Assembly: GCF_900005615.1 (NCBI RefSeq)
Contig: NZ_LN832559.1
Span: 650,837 to 714,836 of the forward strand
Reading direction: 5' to 3'
Length of the DNA stretch: 64,000 nucleotides
Source of the DNA: Paracoccus aminovorans
Lineage (GTDB): Bacteria; Pseudomonadota; Alphaproteobacteria; Rhodobacterales; Rhodobacteraceae
Every line of letters begins with the position of its first letter. Position 1 is the first letter of the stretch. This document shows, one piece after another, positions 10,761 to 19,797 of the stretch. The notes beneath the pieces are model-generated. The model saw nothing but the letters and a program-made list of their open reading frames with translations. It had not been told where the DNA came from and made no database searches. The position numbers and the translations under genes were made by a program.

Positions 10761-11558
10761 ATGCAATTCGATCAATTGATTGTCGAGATGCGCCGCCTTG
10801 CCCTGCAGGCTGGGGACGAGATCATGCGCATCTATGGCACCGAGGATTTCGCCGTCGGCACCAAGGCGGACGCCTCGCCGGTGACCGAGGCCGACGAGGC
10901 CGCCGACGCCCTGATCTCGGCCGGCCTGCGCGCGGCCTTTCCCGGCGTGCCGCTGGTCACCGAGGAACAGGCGGCGACCCATGGTCAGAGCCTCTCCACC
11001 TTCCTGATCGTCGATCCGCTGGACGGGACCAAGGAATTCGTGCAGCGCCGCGGCGATTTCACCGTCAACATCGCCTATGTCGAAAACGGCGTGCCGCGTT
11101 TCGGCGTGGTCTATGCCCCCGCCAAGGGCCGGTTGTTCTATACCCCGGCCGAGGGCGGCGCGGTCGAGGAGAAGGGCCCCTTCGGCCCCGAGCCGGGCGA
11201 GGTCACGCCGATCGGCGTCAACTCGATGCCCGACAATCGCGGGCTGATGGTCGTGGCCTCGAAATCGCATCGCGACGCCGCGACCGACGACTATATCGGC
11301 CGCTACGGCGTGCGCGACATGACCTCGGCCGGCTCGTCGCTGAAGTTCTGTCTGGTGGCGACGGGCGAGGCGGACCTTTATCCGCGCCTGGGCCGGACCA
11401 TGGAATGGGACACCGCCGCCGGCGACGCGGTGCTGCGCGGCGCGGGCGGCGAGGTGGTGCGTTTCGACGACCACACGCCGCTGACCTATGGCAAGCCGGG
11501 GTTCGAGAACCCGTTCTTCATCGCCTTCGCCCCCGGCGTGCTGCTGGTCAAGGACTGA
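10761..11558 (+). CDS. cysQ: 3'(2'),5'-bisphosphate nucleotidase CysQ
   Basis: 265 residues, an inositol-monophosphatase-fold phosphatase. The metal-binding motifs are VTEEQ, DPLDGTKEF and WDTAAGDAVLRGAGG, with the first metal ligand region in KADASPVTEADEAAD. It hydrolyses 3'-phosphoadenosine 5'-phosphate (PAP) to AMP, which relieves product inhibition of sulfotransferases and PAPS reductase. The start follows GGAAAGGAAAG. The kdsB start lies 4 nt after its stop, so the two are co-transcribed. A PAPS-dependent-type sulfotransferase is encoded 7 kb downstream on the same strand, which gives CysQ an obvious local role. Confidence 0.9.
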   Translation: MQFDQLIVEMRRLALQAGDEIMRIYGTEDFAVGTKADASPVTEADEAADALISAGLRAAFPGVPLVTEEQAATHGQSLSTFLIVDPLDGTKEFVQRRGDFTVNIAYVENGVPRFGVVYAPAKGRLFYTPAEGGAVEEKGPFGPEPGEVTPIGVNSMPDNRGLMVVASKSHRDAATDDYIGRYGVRDMTSAGSSLKFCLVATGEADLYPRLGRTMEWDTAAGDAVLRGAGGEVVRFDDHTPLTYGKPGFENPFFIAFAPGVLLVKD

Positions 11559-11562
11559 GCCG

Positions 11563-12363
11563 ATGTCGGTCGTCATCGTCATCCCGGCCCGCCACGCCTC
11601 GACCCGCTATCCCGGCAAGCCGCTGGTCGAGCTGCGGGGCGCGACGGGCGAAGGCCTGTCGCTGATCCGCCGCAGCTGGGAGGCGGCGCAGGCCGTCGCC
11701 GGCGTGGACCGGGTGATCGTCGCCACCGACGACGCCCGCATCCGCGACCATGCCGAGGGATTCGGGGCCGAGGTCGCCATGACCTCGACCGCGGCCCGCA
11801 ATGGCACCGAACGCTGCGCCGAGGCAGTGGCGACGCTGGGCCTGACGCATGAGATCGTGGTGAACCTGCAAGGCGACGCGCCGCTGACGCCTTCGTGGTT
11901 CGTCGAGGAACTGGTCGCCGGGCTGCGCGCCGATTCGGGTGCCGACGTGGCGACGCCGGTGCTGCGCTGCTCGGGGGCGATGCGCTCGGACCTGATCGCC
12001 GACCGGGTGGCCGGGCGCGTGGGCGGCACCACCGCCGTCTTCGGCCACGACCGCCGCGCGCTCTATTTCTCGAAAGAGGTCATCCCCTATGCCGGCGCCG
12101 ATTTCGCCCCCGGCGACCCGACCCCGGTCTTTCACCATGTCGGCGTCTACGCCTATCGCCCGGCGGCGCTGGCCGAATATCCGTCCTGGGGCGAGGGCCG
12201 GCTGGAGGCGCTGGAGGGCCTGGAACAGCTGCGTTTCCTGGAGCGCGGCCGCCGCATCCTCTGCGTCGAGGTCGAATCGCGCGGGCGCGAGTTCTGGGAG
12301 CTGAACAACCCCTCGGACGTGCCCAAGCTGGAAGCGATGATGCAGCGGATGGGCATTGCCTGA
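11563..12363 (+). CDS. kdsB: CMP-Kdo synthetase (3-deoxy-manno-octulosonate cytidylyltransferase)
   Basis: 266 residues. The N-terminal VVIVIPARHASTRYPGKPL is the nucleotide-binding signature of CMP-Kdo synthetases, and VVNLQGDAPL supplies the metal-binding Asp. It activates Kdo with CTP for lipopolysaccharide core or a Kdo-containing capsule. I start it at the ATG right after the cysQ stop; a longer in-frame start inside cysQ is unlikely. Being outside any lipid A or core operon, and next to a KpsM-like permease and sulfotransferase genes, suggests a second, capsule-type kdsB. That is an inference, since another kdsB would have to be found elsewhere in the genome. Confidence 0.88.
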   Translation: MSVVIVIPARHASTRYPGKPLVELRGATGEGLSLIRRSWEAAQAVAGVDRVIVATDDARIRDHAEGFGAEVAMTSTAARNGTERCAEAVATLGLTHEIVVNLQGDAPLTPSWFVEELVAGLRADSGADVATPVLRCSGAMRSDLIADRVAGRVGGTTAVFGHDRRALYFSKEVIPYAGADFAPGDPTPVFHHVGVYAYRPAALAEYPSWGEGRLEALEGLEQLRFLERGRRILCVEVESRGREFWELNNPSDVPKLEAMMQRMGIA

Positions 12364-12634
12364 ACAATGCGCGCCAAGATAGAATAATCCCAGTTCGATA
12401 TTCGTTCGGATTGCGGGATTCGCCGGCGCGGCGGACCGATGCGCCATCCGCCGTCAGAGGAATTTCGCTGGAAACGCCGCGGGAATAGGCAGAAAATCGC
12501 TGCAACCCGTCTAAAATTGAATCGCTTTAGTCATTTGCCGAAACCGGCCGGGGGTATACGCACTTATTGCGAAAGCCCTGTCAAAGAGGGATAAGCGTCG
12601 GACCGCCGGCGCAAGAGATCAGGAGATCGGATTC

Positions 12635-13525
12635 ATGAACCGCAAAGTCACCAAGGCCATCTTTCCCGTGGCTGGCCTGGGCACTCGCTTTCTACCGGCG
12701 ACCAAGAGCATTCCCAAGGAAATCATGACCTTGGTTGACCGGCCGCTGATCCAATACGCCATCGACGAGGCGCGCGCGGCCGGGATCGAGGAATTCATCT
12801 TCGTCACCTCCCGTGGCAAGGGCGCGCTCGAGGATTATTTCGACCACGCGCATGAGCTGGAATCGAGCCTGAAGAAATCCGGCAAGACCGAGCTTCTGGA
12901 CATTCTGCGCGGCACCAACATGGATTCGGGCGCCATCGCCTATGTCCGCCAGCACAAGGCTTTGGGCCTGGGCCACGCGGTCTGGTGCGCCCGCCGCCTG
13001 CTGGGCAACGAACCGGTCGCCGTGATCCTGACCGACGACGTCATCATGGGCGAGCCGCCCTGCCTGCAGCAGATGATCGAGGCCTATAAGGAAACCGGCG
13101 GCACCATGGTCGCGACCATGGAGGTCCCGGCCGAAAAGACCAAGGCCTACGGCGTCCTGGACGTGGCCGAGGACATGGGCGCCATCGTCCGCGCCAAGGG
13201 CATGGTCGAGAAGCCCAAGGAAAACCCGCCCTCGAACCTGGCCGTCATCGGCCGCTACATCCTGGCGCCGACGGTCATGGACAACCTCAACAAGCTCAAG
13301 CAGGGTGCCGGCGGCGAGATCCAGCTGACCGACGCCATCGCCGACGAGATCGAGGAAGGCCGCGACGTCTTCGGCCTGCGCTTCCGCGGCCAGCGCTTCG
13401 ACTGCGGCAGCAAGGCCGGCTTCCTGCAGGCCACCGTGGCCTTCGGCCTGGCGCGCGACGAGTTGAAGCACGAATTTGCCGAATACCTCTCGGACATCAC
13501 CGCGATGTACAAGGCGGCCGAGTAA
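12635..13525 (+). CDS. galU: UTP-glucose-1-phosphate uridylyltransferase
   Basis: 296 residues. The nucleotidyltransferase signature GLGTRFLPATKSIPKE lies near the N-terminus, and VEKPKENPPSNLAVIGRYIL contains the catalytic Lys. It makes UDP-glucose from glucose-1-phosphate and UTP in the cytoplasm. The start has a good AGGAG about 10 nt upstream. A 271-nt intergenic region precedes it and probably contains the promoter for the galU-galE-glycosyltransferase run. galE begins 2 nt after its stop. Confidence 0.95.
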   Translation: MNRKVTKAIFPVAGLGTRFLPATKSIPKEIMTLVDRPLIQYAIDEARAAGIEEFIFVTSRGKGALEDYFDHAHELESSLKKSGKTELLDILRGTNMDSGAIAYVRQHKALGLGHAVWCARRLLGNEPVAVILTDDVIMGEPPCLQQMIEAYKETGGTMVATMEVPAEKTKAYGVLDVAEDMGAIVRAKGMVEKPKENPPSNLAVIGRYILAPTVMDNLNKLKQGAGGEIQLTDAIADEIEEGRDVFGLRFRGQRFDCGSKAGFLQATVAFGLARDELKHEFAEYLSDITAMYKAAE

Positions 13526-13527
13526 GC

Positions 13528-14526
13528 ATGACGGAAACGGTTCTGGTCACCGGCGGCGCGGGCTATATCGGCTCGCACGCCTGCAAGGCACTGCGCAAGG
13601 CGGGTTTCCTGCCCGTTACCTATGACAATCTCTGCACCGGCTGGCAGGACGCGGTGAAGTTCGGTCCCTTCGAGCAGGGCGAACTGATGGACCGCGCGCG
13701 GCTGGACCAGGTTCTGGCCCGCCACAGGCCCGTCGCGGTGATGCATTTCGCCGCGCTCAGCCAGGTCGGCGAGGCCATGCGCGAGCCTGCCAAATACTGG
13801 CGCGGCAATGTCGGCGCCTCGCTGAACCTGATCGAGGCCACGCTGGCGGCCGGGGTCAGGAATTTCGTATTCTCCTCGACCTGCGCCACCTATGGCGACC
13901 ATGACGGCGTGGTGCTGGACGAAAACACCGTCCAGACGCCGCTGAACGCCTATGGCGCCAGCAAGCGCGCCATCGAGGACATGCTGAAGGATTTCGGCGC
14001 CTCGGACGGGTTGCGCTCGGTCATCTTCCGCTATTTCAACGTCGCCGGTGCCGACCCCGACGGCGAGGTGGGCGAGTTCCACCAGCCCGAGACGCATCTG
14101 ATCCCGCTGATCCTGGACGCGGTGGACGGCAAGCGCGATGCGCTGACCATCCACGGCACCGACTATCCGACGCCGGACGGCACCTGCATCCGCGACTATG
14201 TCCATGTCATGGACCTGGTCGATGCGCATGTGCTGGGCCTGCACCACCTGCTGGCCGGCAAGGTCGCGGATGGCGGGCGCGAGGTGTTCTGCCTGGGCAC
14301 CGGCAACGGCTTTTCCGTGCGTGAGGTGGTGGCCGAGGCCAAGCATGTCACCAACCGCCCGGTGCCGATGGTGGATGGCCCGCGCCGCGGCGGCGATGCG
14401 GTCAAGCTGGTCTCGGGGTCGGAAAAGGCGGTCTCGGTGCTGGGCTGGAACCCGGCGCGCTCGACCATGCAGCAGATGGTTGCGGATGCCTGGCGCTGGC
14501 ACCAGAACGGCGGTTACGCCCGGTGA
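13528..14526 (+). CDS. galE: UDP-glucose 4-epimerase
   Basis: 332 residues of the extended SDR family. The NAD-binding GGAGYIGSH is at the N-terminus, the catalytic YxxxK is in YGASKRAIE, and the substrate-loop region FRYFNVAGADPDGE is present. It interconverts UDP-glucose and UDP-galactose, feeding the glycosyltransferases that follow. It starts 2 nt after galU and overlaps the next gene by 4 nt (GTGA). Confidence 0.95.
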   Translation: MTETVLVTGGAGYIGSHACKALRKAGFLPVTYDNLCTGWQDAVKFGPFEQGELMDRARLDQVLARHRPVAVMHFAALSQVGEAMREPAKYWRGNVGASLNLIEATLAAGVRNFVFSSTCATYGDHDGVVLDENTVQTPLNAYGASKRAIEDMLKDFGASDGLRSVIFRYFNVAGADPDGEVGEFHQPETHLIPLILDAVDGKRDALTIHGTDYPTPDGTCIRDYVHVMDLVDAHVLGLHHLLAGKVADGGREVFCLGTGNGFSVREVVAEAKHVTNRPVPMVDGPRRGGDAVKLVSGSEKAVSVLGWNPARSTMQQMVADAWRWHQNGGYAR

Positions 14527-15563
14527 CCCCGTCCCGGCCGCCCGGTCCGCCTCGACGGGCTTGGTCGGCTTGGCGGCTGCGCTGGAAGCGACGCAAGCTG
14601 ATCTGGCGCGCGATCCGCGCCGGGCGCGCGCTGACGCCGCTGGCCGACCGCAGCGCGGCGATCCGGCGCGACGACATCCTGGGCTTCGCTACGCTGCGCA
14701 ACGAAATGCAGCGCCTGCCCGAGTTCCTGGCCCATTACCGCAAGCTGGGCGTCGCGCATTTCCTGGTGGTGGACAATGCCAGCACCGACGGCAGCGCGGA
14801 ATTCCTGCGCGCCCAGCCCGACGTCTCGATCTGGAGCACGGCGGCGAGCTATCGCGACTCGCGCTTCGGCCTGGACTGGATGGGCGCGCTGCTGCTGCGC
14901 CACGGCCATGGCCATTGGTGTCTTTGCGTCGATGCCGACGAATTGCTGGTATATCCGCATTGCGACACCCGCGACCTGCGCGCGCTGACCGCGCATCTGG
15001 ATGCGCAGGGCATCGCCGGCATGGGCGCACTGATGCTGGACCTGTATCCGCAGGGGCCGCTGGACCAGCCCGCAACGCAGGGCAGCGTCATCGAGCAACT
15101 GCCCTGGTTCGACCCCGGCCCCTATCGCTGCCAGGTCCTGCAGCCGCGCCGCAACCGCTGGGTCCAGGGCGGGGTGCGCGCGCGGGTGTTCTTTGCCGAC
15201 CGGCCGCAGCGCGCGCCGACGCTGAACAAGCTGCCGCTGATCCGCTGGAACTGGCGCTATGCCTATGTGAACTCGACCCATTCCATGCTGCCGCCGCGGC
15301 TGAACGACCTTTACGACGGGCCGGGCGACCCGCGGCTGTCGGGGGTCCTGCTGCACAGCAAGTTCCTGCCCGGCATCGGCGCCCGCTCGGCCGAGGAACT
15401 GGCCCGCCGCCAGCATTTCGCCGATCCCGACGCCTATGCCGGCTATCACCGGGCGCTGACCGCGGCGCCGGTGCTGTGGAGCGAACGCTCGGTCCGCTAT
15501 CGGGATTGGCGGCAACTGGCCGAGCTGGGGCTGATGGGCGGCGCGGGCTGGGGCGGCGATTGA
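14523..15563 (+). CDS. Family 2-type glycosyltransferase (first of a tandem pair)
   Basis: 346 residues from a GTG overlapping the galE stop. A basic N-terminus (residues 1-40) precedes a GT-A-like domain: RRDDILGFATLRNEMQRLPEF, then FLVVDNASTDGS (nucleotide-sugar binding), then the DxD motif in VDADELLVYP. The C-terminal part includes YVNSTHSMLPPRLNDLYD and a conserved LLHSKFLP segment. The protein aligns along its whole length with the product of the next gene, so the two are paralogues. Donor and acceptor are unknown. No membrane segment is evident, so it is probably a cytoplasmic or peripheral enzyme. Confidence 0.85.
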   Translation: MTPSRPPGPPRRAWSAWRLRWKRRKLIWRAIRAGRALTPLADRSAAIRRDDILGFATLRNEMQRLPEFLAHYRKLGVAHFLVVDNASTDGSAEFLRAQPDVSIWSTAASYRDSRFGLDWMGALLLRHGHGHWCLCVDADELLVYPHCDTRDLRALTAHLDAQGIAGMGALMLDLYPQGPLDQPATQGSVIEQLPWFDPGPYRCQVLQPRRNRWVQGGVRARVFFADRPQRAPTLNKLPLIRWNWRYAYVNSTHSMLPPRLNDLYDGPGDPRLSGVLLHSKFLPGIGARSAEELARRQHFADPDAYAGYHRALTAAPVLWSERSVRYRDWRQLAELGLMGGAGWGGD

Positions 15564-15672
15564 CCGCCGGCCCGGCGCAGAAGGATGAAACAGCTTGCGA
15601 AAGACCGCGTCACGACGCATGTCCCCTTAGCATGAAGCAAGACCGTCACATTCAACCCAAGGATGGCCCTCG

Positions 15673-16701
15673 GTGCCCAGGCTGAAGCGTTGGCCGATCT
15701 GGACCCGCCTGCGCCGCCGGGTGCGGCGGCAATGGCTGATCGCCCGGGCCTTGAACCGGGGCCGCGCCTTGCGCCCGGTGCGGGACCGAACCGGCGCCAT
15801 CCGGCGGGGCGACATCCTGGCCTTCGTCACCCTGCGCAACGAACTGGTCCGGCTGCCCTGGTTCTTCCAGCACTACCGCAAGCTGGGGGTGCAGCATTTC
15901 CTGGTGGTGGACAATGCCAGCACCGACGGCAGCACCGATTGGCTGGCCGGTCAGCCCGACGTTTCGCTGTGGCGGACCGAGGCCAGCTACAAGGAATCGC
16001 GCTTCGGCATGGACTGGCTGAACTGCCTGCTGCGCCGCCACGGCAGCGGCCACTGGTGCCTGACCGTCGATCCCGACGAGTTCCTGGTCTATCCGCATCA
16101 CGACACCCGGCCCTTGCAGGCGCTGACCGACTGGCTGGACGCGGGCGACAGCAAGAGCTTCTCGGCCATGCTGCTGGACATGTATCCAAAGGGCTCGCTG
16201 GCGTCGCAGCCCTATCGCTCCGGCCAGGACCCGTTCGAGATCGCGCGCTGGTTCGATCCGGCGAACTATACCATCCGCAAGAATTCCGAATACGGCAACC
16301 TGTGGATCCAGGGCGGGCCGCGCGGCCGCGCCTTCTTTCGCGACAATCCCGAGGCCGGCCCGGCGCTGAACAAGATCCCGCTGGTGCGCTGGGAGCGTTC
16401 CTACGCCTATGTCAGCTCGACCCATATGCTGCTGCCGCGCTCGCTGAACATGGTCTATGACGAACATGGGGGCGAAAAGGCCTCGGGCTGCCTGCTGCAT
16501 GCCAAGTTCCTGTCCACCTTCGTCGAGAAATCGGCCGAGGAGCTGACCCGGCGTCAGCATTACGCCGACAGCCAGGAATACCGCGCCTATCATTCCGGCC
16601 TGCAGGAGGACCCGGACTTCTGGTGCGGGGAATCCTGCGAACTCCAGGACTGGCGGCAGCTCGAGGACCTGGGCCTGATCTCGAAGGGGAACTGGGCATG
16701 A
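15673..16701 (+). CDS. Family 2-type glycosyltransferase (second of a tandem pair)
   Basis: 342 residues, starting at a GTG with AAGGATGG upstream. The plan is the same as in the preceding gene: a basic N-terminus, GDILAFVTLRNELVRLPWF, FLVVDNASTDGST, the DxD-type motif VDPDEFLVYP, and YVSSTHMLLPRSLNMVYDE. Shared motifs in the same order and near-equal length indicate a tandem duplication followed by divergence. Its stop overlaps the ATG of the Core-2-like gene (ATGA), which couples the two. It probably adds a different residue of the same surface glycan; the specificity cannot be read from sequence. Confidence 0.85.
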   Translation: MPRLKRWPIWTRLRRRVRRQWLIARALNRGRALRPVRDRTGAIRRGDILAFVTLRNELVRLPWFFQHYRKLGVQHFLVVDNASTDGSTDWLAGQPDVSLWRTEASYKESRFGMDWLNCLLRRHGSGHWCLTVDPDEFLVYPHHDTRPLQALTDWLDAGDSKSFSAMLLDMYPKGSLASQPYRSGQDPFEIARWFDPANYTIRKNSEYGNLWIQGGPRGRAFFRDNPEAGPALNKIPLVRWERSYAYVSSTHMLLPRSLNMVYDEHGGEKASGCLLHAKFLSTFVEKSAEELTRRQHYADSQEYRAYHSGLQEDPDFWCGESCELQDWRQLEDLGLISKGNWA

Positions 16702-18401
16702 CCGGGGACGGCGACGCCATCCGGCTGGGCGTGGTCATGCTGTGCCATGACGAACTGTCCATCGCCGCCCGCATGGCCCGCGTCTGGGCCGACGGCGGCG
16801 CCTCGGTCGCGATCCATGTCGATGCCAAGGCGCCGGCCGAGGCGGTCGAGGCGATGCGTCGCGACCTTGCGGACCGGACGCAGGTGCTGTTCAGCCCGCG
16901 CCATTCCTGCGAATGGGGCATGTTCAGCCTGGTCAAGGCCACGCAGGACGCCGCGGCCCTGCTGCTGGACCGCTGCCCCGAGGTGACCCATGTGCTGACG
17001 GTCTCGGGCTCGTGCCTGCCGCTGCGGCCGGTGGCCGAGCTGTGCGCATTCCTGGCCCTGCACCCACGCCGCGACTTCATCGAAAGCGTGACCGCGGCGG
17101 ATGTGGGCTGGACGGTGGGCGGGCTCAACGAAGAACGCTTCACCCTGCGCTTCCCGTTCTCGTTCCGGCACCGCAGGAAGCTTTTCGACCGCTATGTCGA
17201 TCTGCAGCGCCGGCTGCGCTTTCGCCGCCGCATCCCGCAGGGGCTGGTGCCGCATCTGGGTTCGCAATGGTGGTGCCTGACCCGCACCACGCTGGACGCG
17301 ATCCTGACCGATCCGCGCCGGGCCGAGTTCGACCGCTATTTCGCCCGGGTCTGGATCCCGGACGAGAGCTATTTCCAGACCCTCGCCCGCCGCCATTCGC
17401 TGAACATCGAAAGCCGGTCGCTGACGCTGGCCAAGTTCGACGGCCAGGGCAAGCCCTATATCTTCTACGACGACCATCTGGAGATGCTGCAGCAATCGCG
17501 CTGTTTCGTCGCCCGCAAGATCTGGCGCGGCGCGGCGCGGCTGCACGCGCATTTCCCGCAGGGCGACCCGACCCGGCCCCTGGCCGACGAGCCGCGGCCT
17601 GAGCGGCTGGACCGGATCATCAGCCAGGCCGTGGCCCGCCGCAACCTGGGCCGGCCGGGACTTTACATGCAGAGCCGCTTCCCGCTGAAGGACCGCGAGA
17701 ACGGCAAGACCTCGGCCCCCTATGCGGTGCTGCAAGGCTTCAGCGACCTGTTCCCTGGCTTCGAGGACTGGCTGTCCGACCGCGTCGATGCCGATGTGCA
17801 CGGCCATCTGTTCGCCGTCCATGGCGCCGAATTCGCCGGCCGCCGCCCGATCGGGCCGGGCGGGCTTTCTGACGGCGCGGCACTGCGCGACATGGACCCG
17901 CGCGGGTTCCTTGCCAACCTGATCCGCATCAGCCGGCGCATGCAGGTCTGGCAGTTCAGCCCCCGCGACGGGCAAGAGATGAACTGGTTCACCGCCACCG
18001 ACCCGAATGCGCGCATCTTCGTCGTCACCGGCGCCTGGGCGGTGCCGCTTCTGCATTCCGACATGCCCTTCGACGACATCCGCCGCGTGGCCGCCATCCT
18101 GCAGCGCACGGAACTGGCGCAGATGCAGGTGCTGAACTCGGTCTGGCTCAAGGCGCAGACCCAGGTCTGGGACCTGGGCGATTTCTGTGCCCGGCCCGCG
18201 GCCGTGCTGCGCGGTGTGCTGCGCCAGCTGGGCGGCGACCCCGAGACGGCGGCGACCCTGCCGCCCATGCGCGAGATCGCGGGCATGGGCCGGTTCCTGC
18301 AACGGCTGCGCAACGCCGGCCTGCGGCCGCAGCTGATGGGCGATTTCCCCGCCACCGACACCGATCCCTCCGTTCCGCCTCAAGAAAGACCCGCGCCATG
18401 A
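16698..18401 (+). CDS. Core-2/I-branching-type glycosyltransferase with C-terminal DUF5928-like region
   Basis: 567 residues. Residues 1 to about 300 resemble the Core-2/I-branching beta-1,6-N-acetylglucosaminyltransferase (GT14) fold: VVMLCHDELSIAARMARVWADGGASVAIHVD, then VLTVSGSCLPLRP, SQWWCLTR and WIPDESYFQTL. The remaining 260 or so residues form a separate region, which I associate with the DUF5928 proteins of Rhodobacteraceae, with motifs HGHLFAVHGAEFAGR and NARIFVVTGAWAVPLLH. The start ATG overlaps the previous stop, and its end overlaps the sulfotransferase start by 4 nt, so the three are one translational unit. A role in branching or completing a sulfated surface polysaccharide is inferred. 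Confidence 0.75.
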   Translation: MTGDGDAIRLGVVMLCHDELSIAARMARVWADGGASVAIHVDAKAPAEAVEAMRRDLADRTQVLFSPRHSCEWGMFSLVKATQDAAALLLDRCPEVTHVLTVSGSCLPLRPVAELCAFLALHPRRDFIESVTAADVGWTVGGLNEERFTLRFPFSFRHRRKLFDRYVDLQRRLRFRRRIPQGLVPHLGSQWWCLTRTTLDAILTDPRRAEFDRYFARVWIPDESYFQTLARRHSLNIESRSLTLAKFDGQGKPYIFYDDHLEMLQQSRCFVARKIWRGAARLHAHFPQGDPTRPLADEPRPERLDRIISQAVARRNLGRPGLYMQSRFPLKDRENGKTSAPYAVLQGFSDLFPGFEDWLSDRVDADVHGHLFAVHGAEFAGRRPIGPGGLSDGAALRDMDPRGFLANLIRISRRMQVWQFSPRDGQEMNWFTATDPNARIFVVTGAWAVPLLHSDMPFDDIRRVAAILQRTELAQMQVLNSVWLKAQTQVWDLGDFCARPAAVLRGVLRQLGGDPETAATLPPMREIAGMGRFLQRLRNAGLRPQLMGDFPATDTDPSVPPQERPAP

Positions 18402-19792
18402 CCCAGCCTTTCCGCAGCTTCGTCATCTTTGCCGAGATGCGCACCGGCTCGAACCTGCTTGAAGCGACGCTGAACGCCGTCAAGCGCGTCACCTGCTTCG
18501 GCGAGGCCTTCAACCCCTACATGATGGGCTGGCCCGACAAGGACGAGCTCAAGGGCATCACCAAGGCCGAGCGCGACGCCGATCCGCACCGGCTGCTGGC
18601 GGCGATCTTCGACAAGCCGAACCACCTGCCGGGCTTTCGCTATTTCCACGACCACGATCCGCGCGTCTTCGACGCCATCATGGAGGACCGGGCAACCGCC
18701 AAGATCGTGCTGACCCGCAACCCGGTGGACAGCTATGTCTCGACCGCGCTCGCCCGCGCCACCAACCAGTGGAAGCTGAACGAGACCGAGACCCCAATCC
18801 CCGCCGCCGCCCGCTTCGACGGCGCCGAGTTCCGGCAGGTGACGGGCGAGATTGAGGAGTTCCAGCTGAAGGTCCTGCACCGGCTGCAGATCACCGGCCA
18901 GTCGGCCTTCTGGCTGGGCTACGAGGATCTGCGCGACGCCGAGGTGATGACCGGGCTGCTGCACTGGCTGGGCCGCACCGACCTGGAGGGGGTGGAGCCC
19001 GCCAGCGACCAGGTGCCGCAGAACCCCCGCGAACTGGCCGAGAAGGTCGAGAATTTCGACGAGATGCAGGCGGAACTGGCCCGCCTCGACCCGTTCATGC
19101 TGCGCAAGATCCCGAATTTCGAGCCGCGCAAGGGTCCGGCCGTGCCCTCGTTCCTGGGGGCCGAGGCGGGCAAGGGGCTGATCTTCATGCCCGTCAAGGG
19201 CGGCCCCTCGGACAGCGTGGCCCGCTGGCTGGGCGCCATGGGCGCGGTGACGGGCGACTTCAACCACAACAGCCTGCGGCAATGGAAGCGCCAGCATGTC
19301 GGCCATCGCAGCTTCACCGTGCTGCGCCACCCGCTGCCGCGGGCCTGGGCCGCATTCCAGGCGCTGCTGAAGGGCAGGAATGCCGAGCTGCGCCAGCTCA
19401 TGCGCGACATCCACCGCGTCGCCCTGCCGCCCGACCCCGAACTGCCGGGGCTGGGCGACGGCCGCAAGGCCGAGCTGTTCGAGGCCTTCCTGGATTTCCT
19501 GCGCCGCAACCTGAACGGCCAGACCACGCTGCCCACCCATCCCGGCTGGGCCAGCCAGTCCGAGACGCTGGCCGGCTTCGCCCGCTTCGGCGCCCCCGAC
19601 ATGGTGCTGCGCGAAAGCCAGTTGCCGCGCGAACTGTCTTGGCTGGCGGCCAGCGTCGGCATCAAGGCGCCCGCCGACCTGCCGGACGCCGAGCCCTTTC
19701 CGGATTTCCTGAACGAGCAAAGCCTGCGCGCCGCCGCGAAAAAGGCCTATCTGCGCGATTACGTCGCCTTCGGCTTCGCCGGGCAGCCCTGA
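18398..19792 (+). CDS. NodH-like sulfotransferase
   Basis: 464 residues. The N-terminal FAEMRTGSNLLEATL (about 11-25) contains the 5'-phosphosulfate-binding loop, and KIVLTRNPVDSYVS (about 102-115) matches the 3'-phosphate-binding loop of PAPS-dependent sulfotransferases such as NodH. The C-terminal half (from about 246) has a second set of similar motifs, GLIFMPVKGGPSDSVARWL and FTVLRHPLPRAWAAF, so the protein may be two related domains in tandem. It would transfer sulfate from PAPS to a glycan and release PAP, which CysQ upstream can degrade. The gene is coupled to the Core-2-like gene (ATGA) and converges on an EamA permease gene. Confidence 0.78.
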   Translation: MTQPFRSFVIFAEMRTGSNLLEATLNAVKRVTCFGEAFNPYMMGWPDKDELKGITKAERDADPHRLLAAIFDKPNHLPGFRYFHDHDPRVFDAIMEDRATAKIVLTRNPVDSYVSTALARATNQWKLNETETPIPAAARFDGAEFRQVTGEIEEFQLKVLHRLQITGQSAFWLGYEDLRDAEVMTGLLHWLGRTDLEGVEPASDQVPQNPRELAEKVENFDEMQAELARLDPFMLRKIPNFEPRKGPAVPSFLGAEAGKGLIFMPVKGGPSDSVARWLGAMGAVTGDFNHNSLRQWKRQHVGHRSFTVLRHPLPRAWAAFQALLKGRNAELRQLMRDIHRVALPPDPELPGLGDGRKAELFEAFLDFLRRNLNGQTTLPTHPGWASQSETLAGFARFGAPDMVLRESQLPRELSWLAASVGIKAPADLPDAEPFPDFLNEQSLRAAAKKAYLRDYVAFGFAGQP

Positions 19793-19797
19793 GCCGT

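Noticed and set aside
12364..12634. Possible small gene or RNA upstream of galU
   Set aside because: No frame with a start signal and no stable hairpin. More likely the galU promoter region, though no convincing -35/-10 pair with normal spacing was found.
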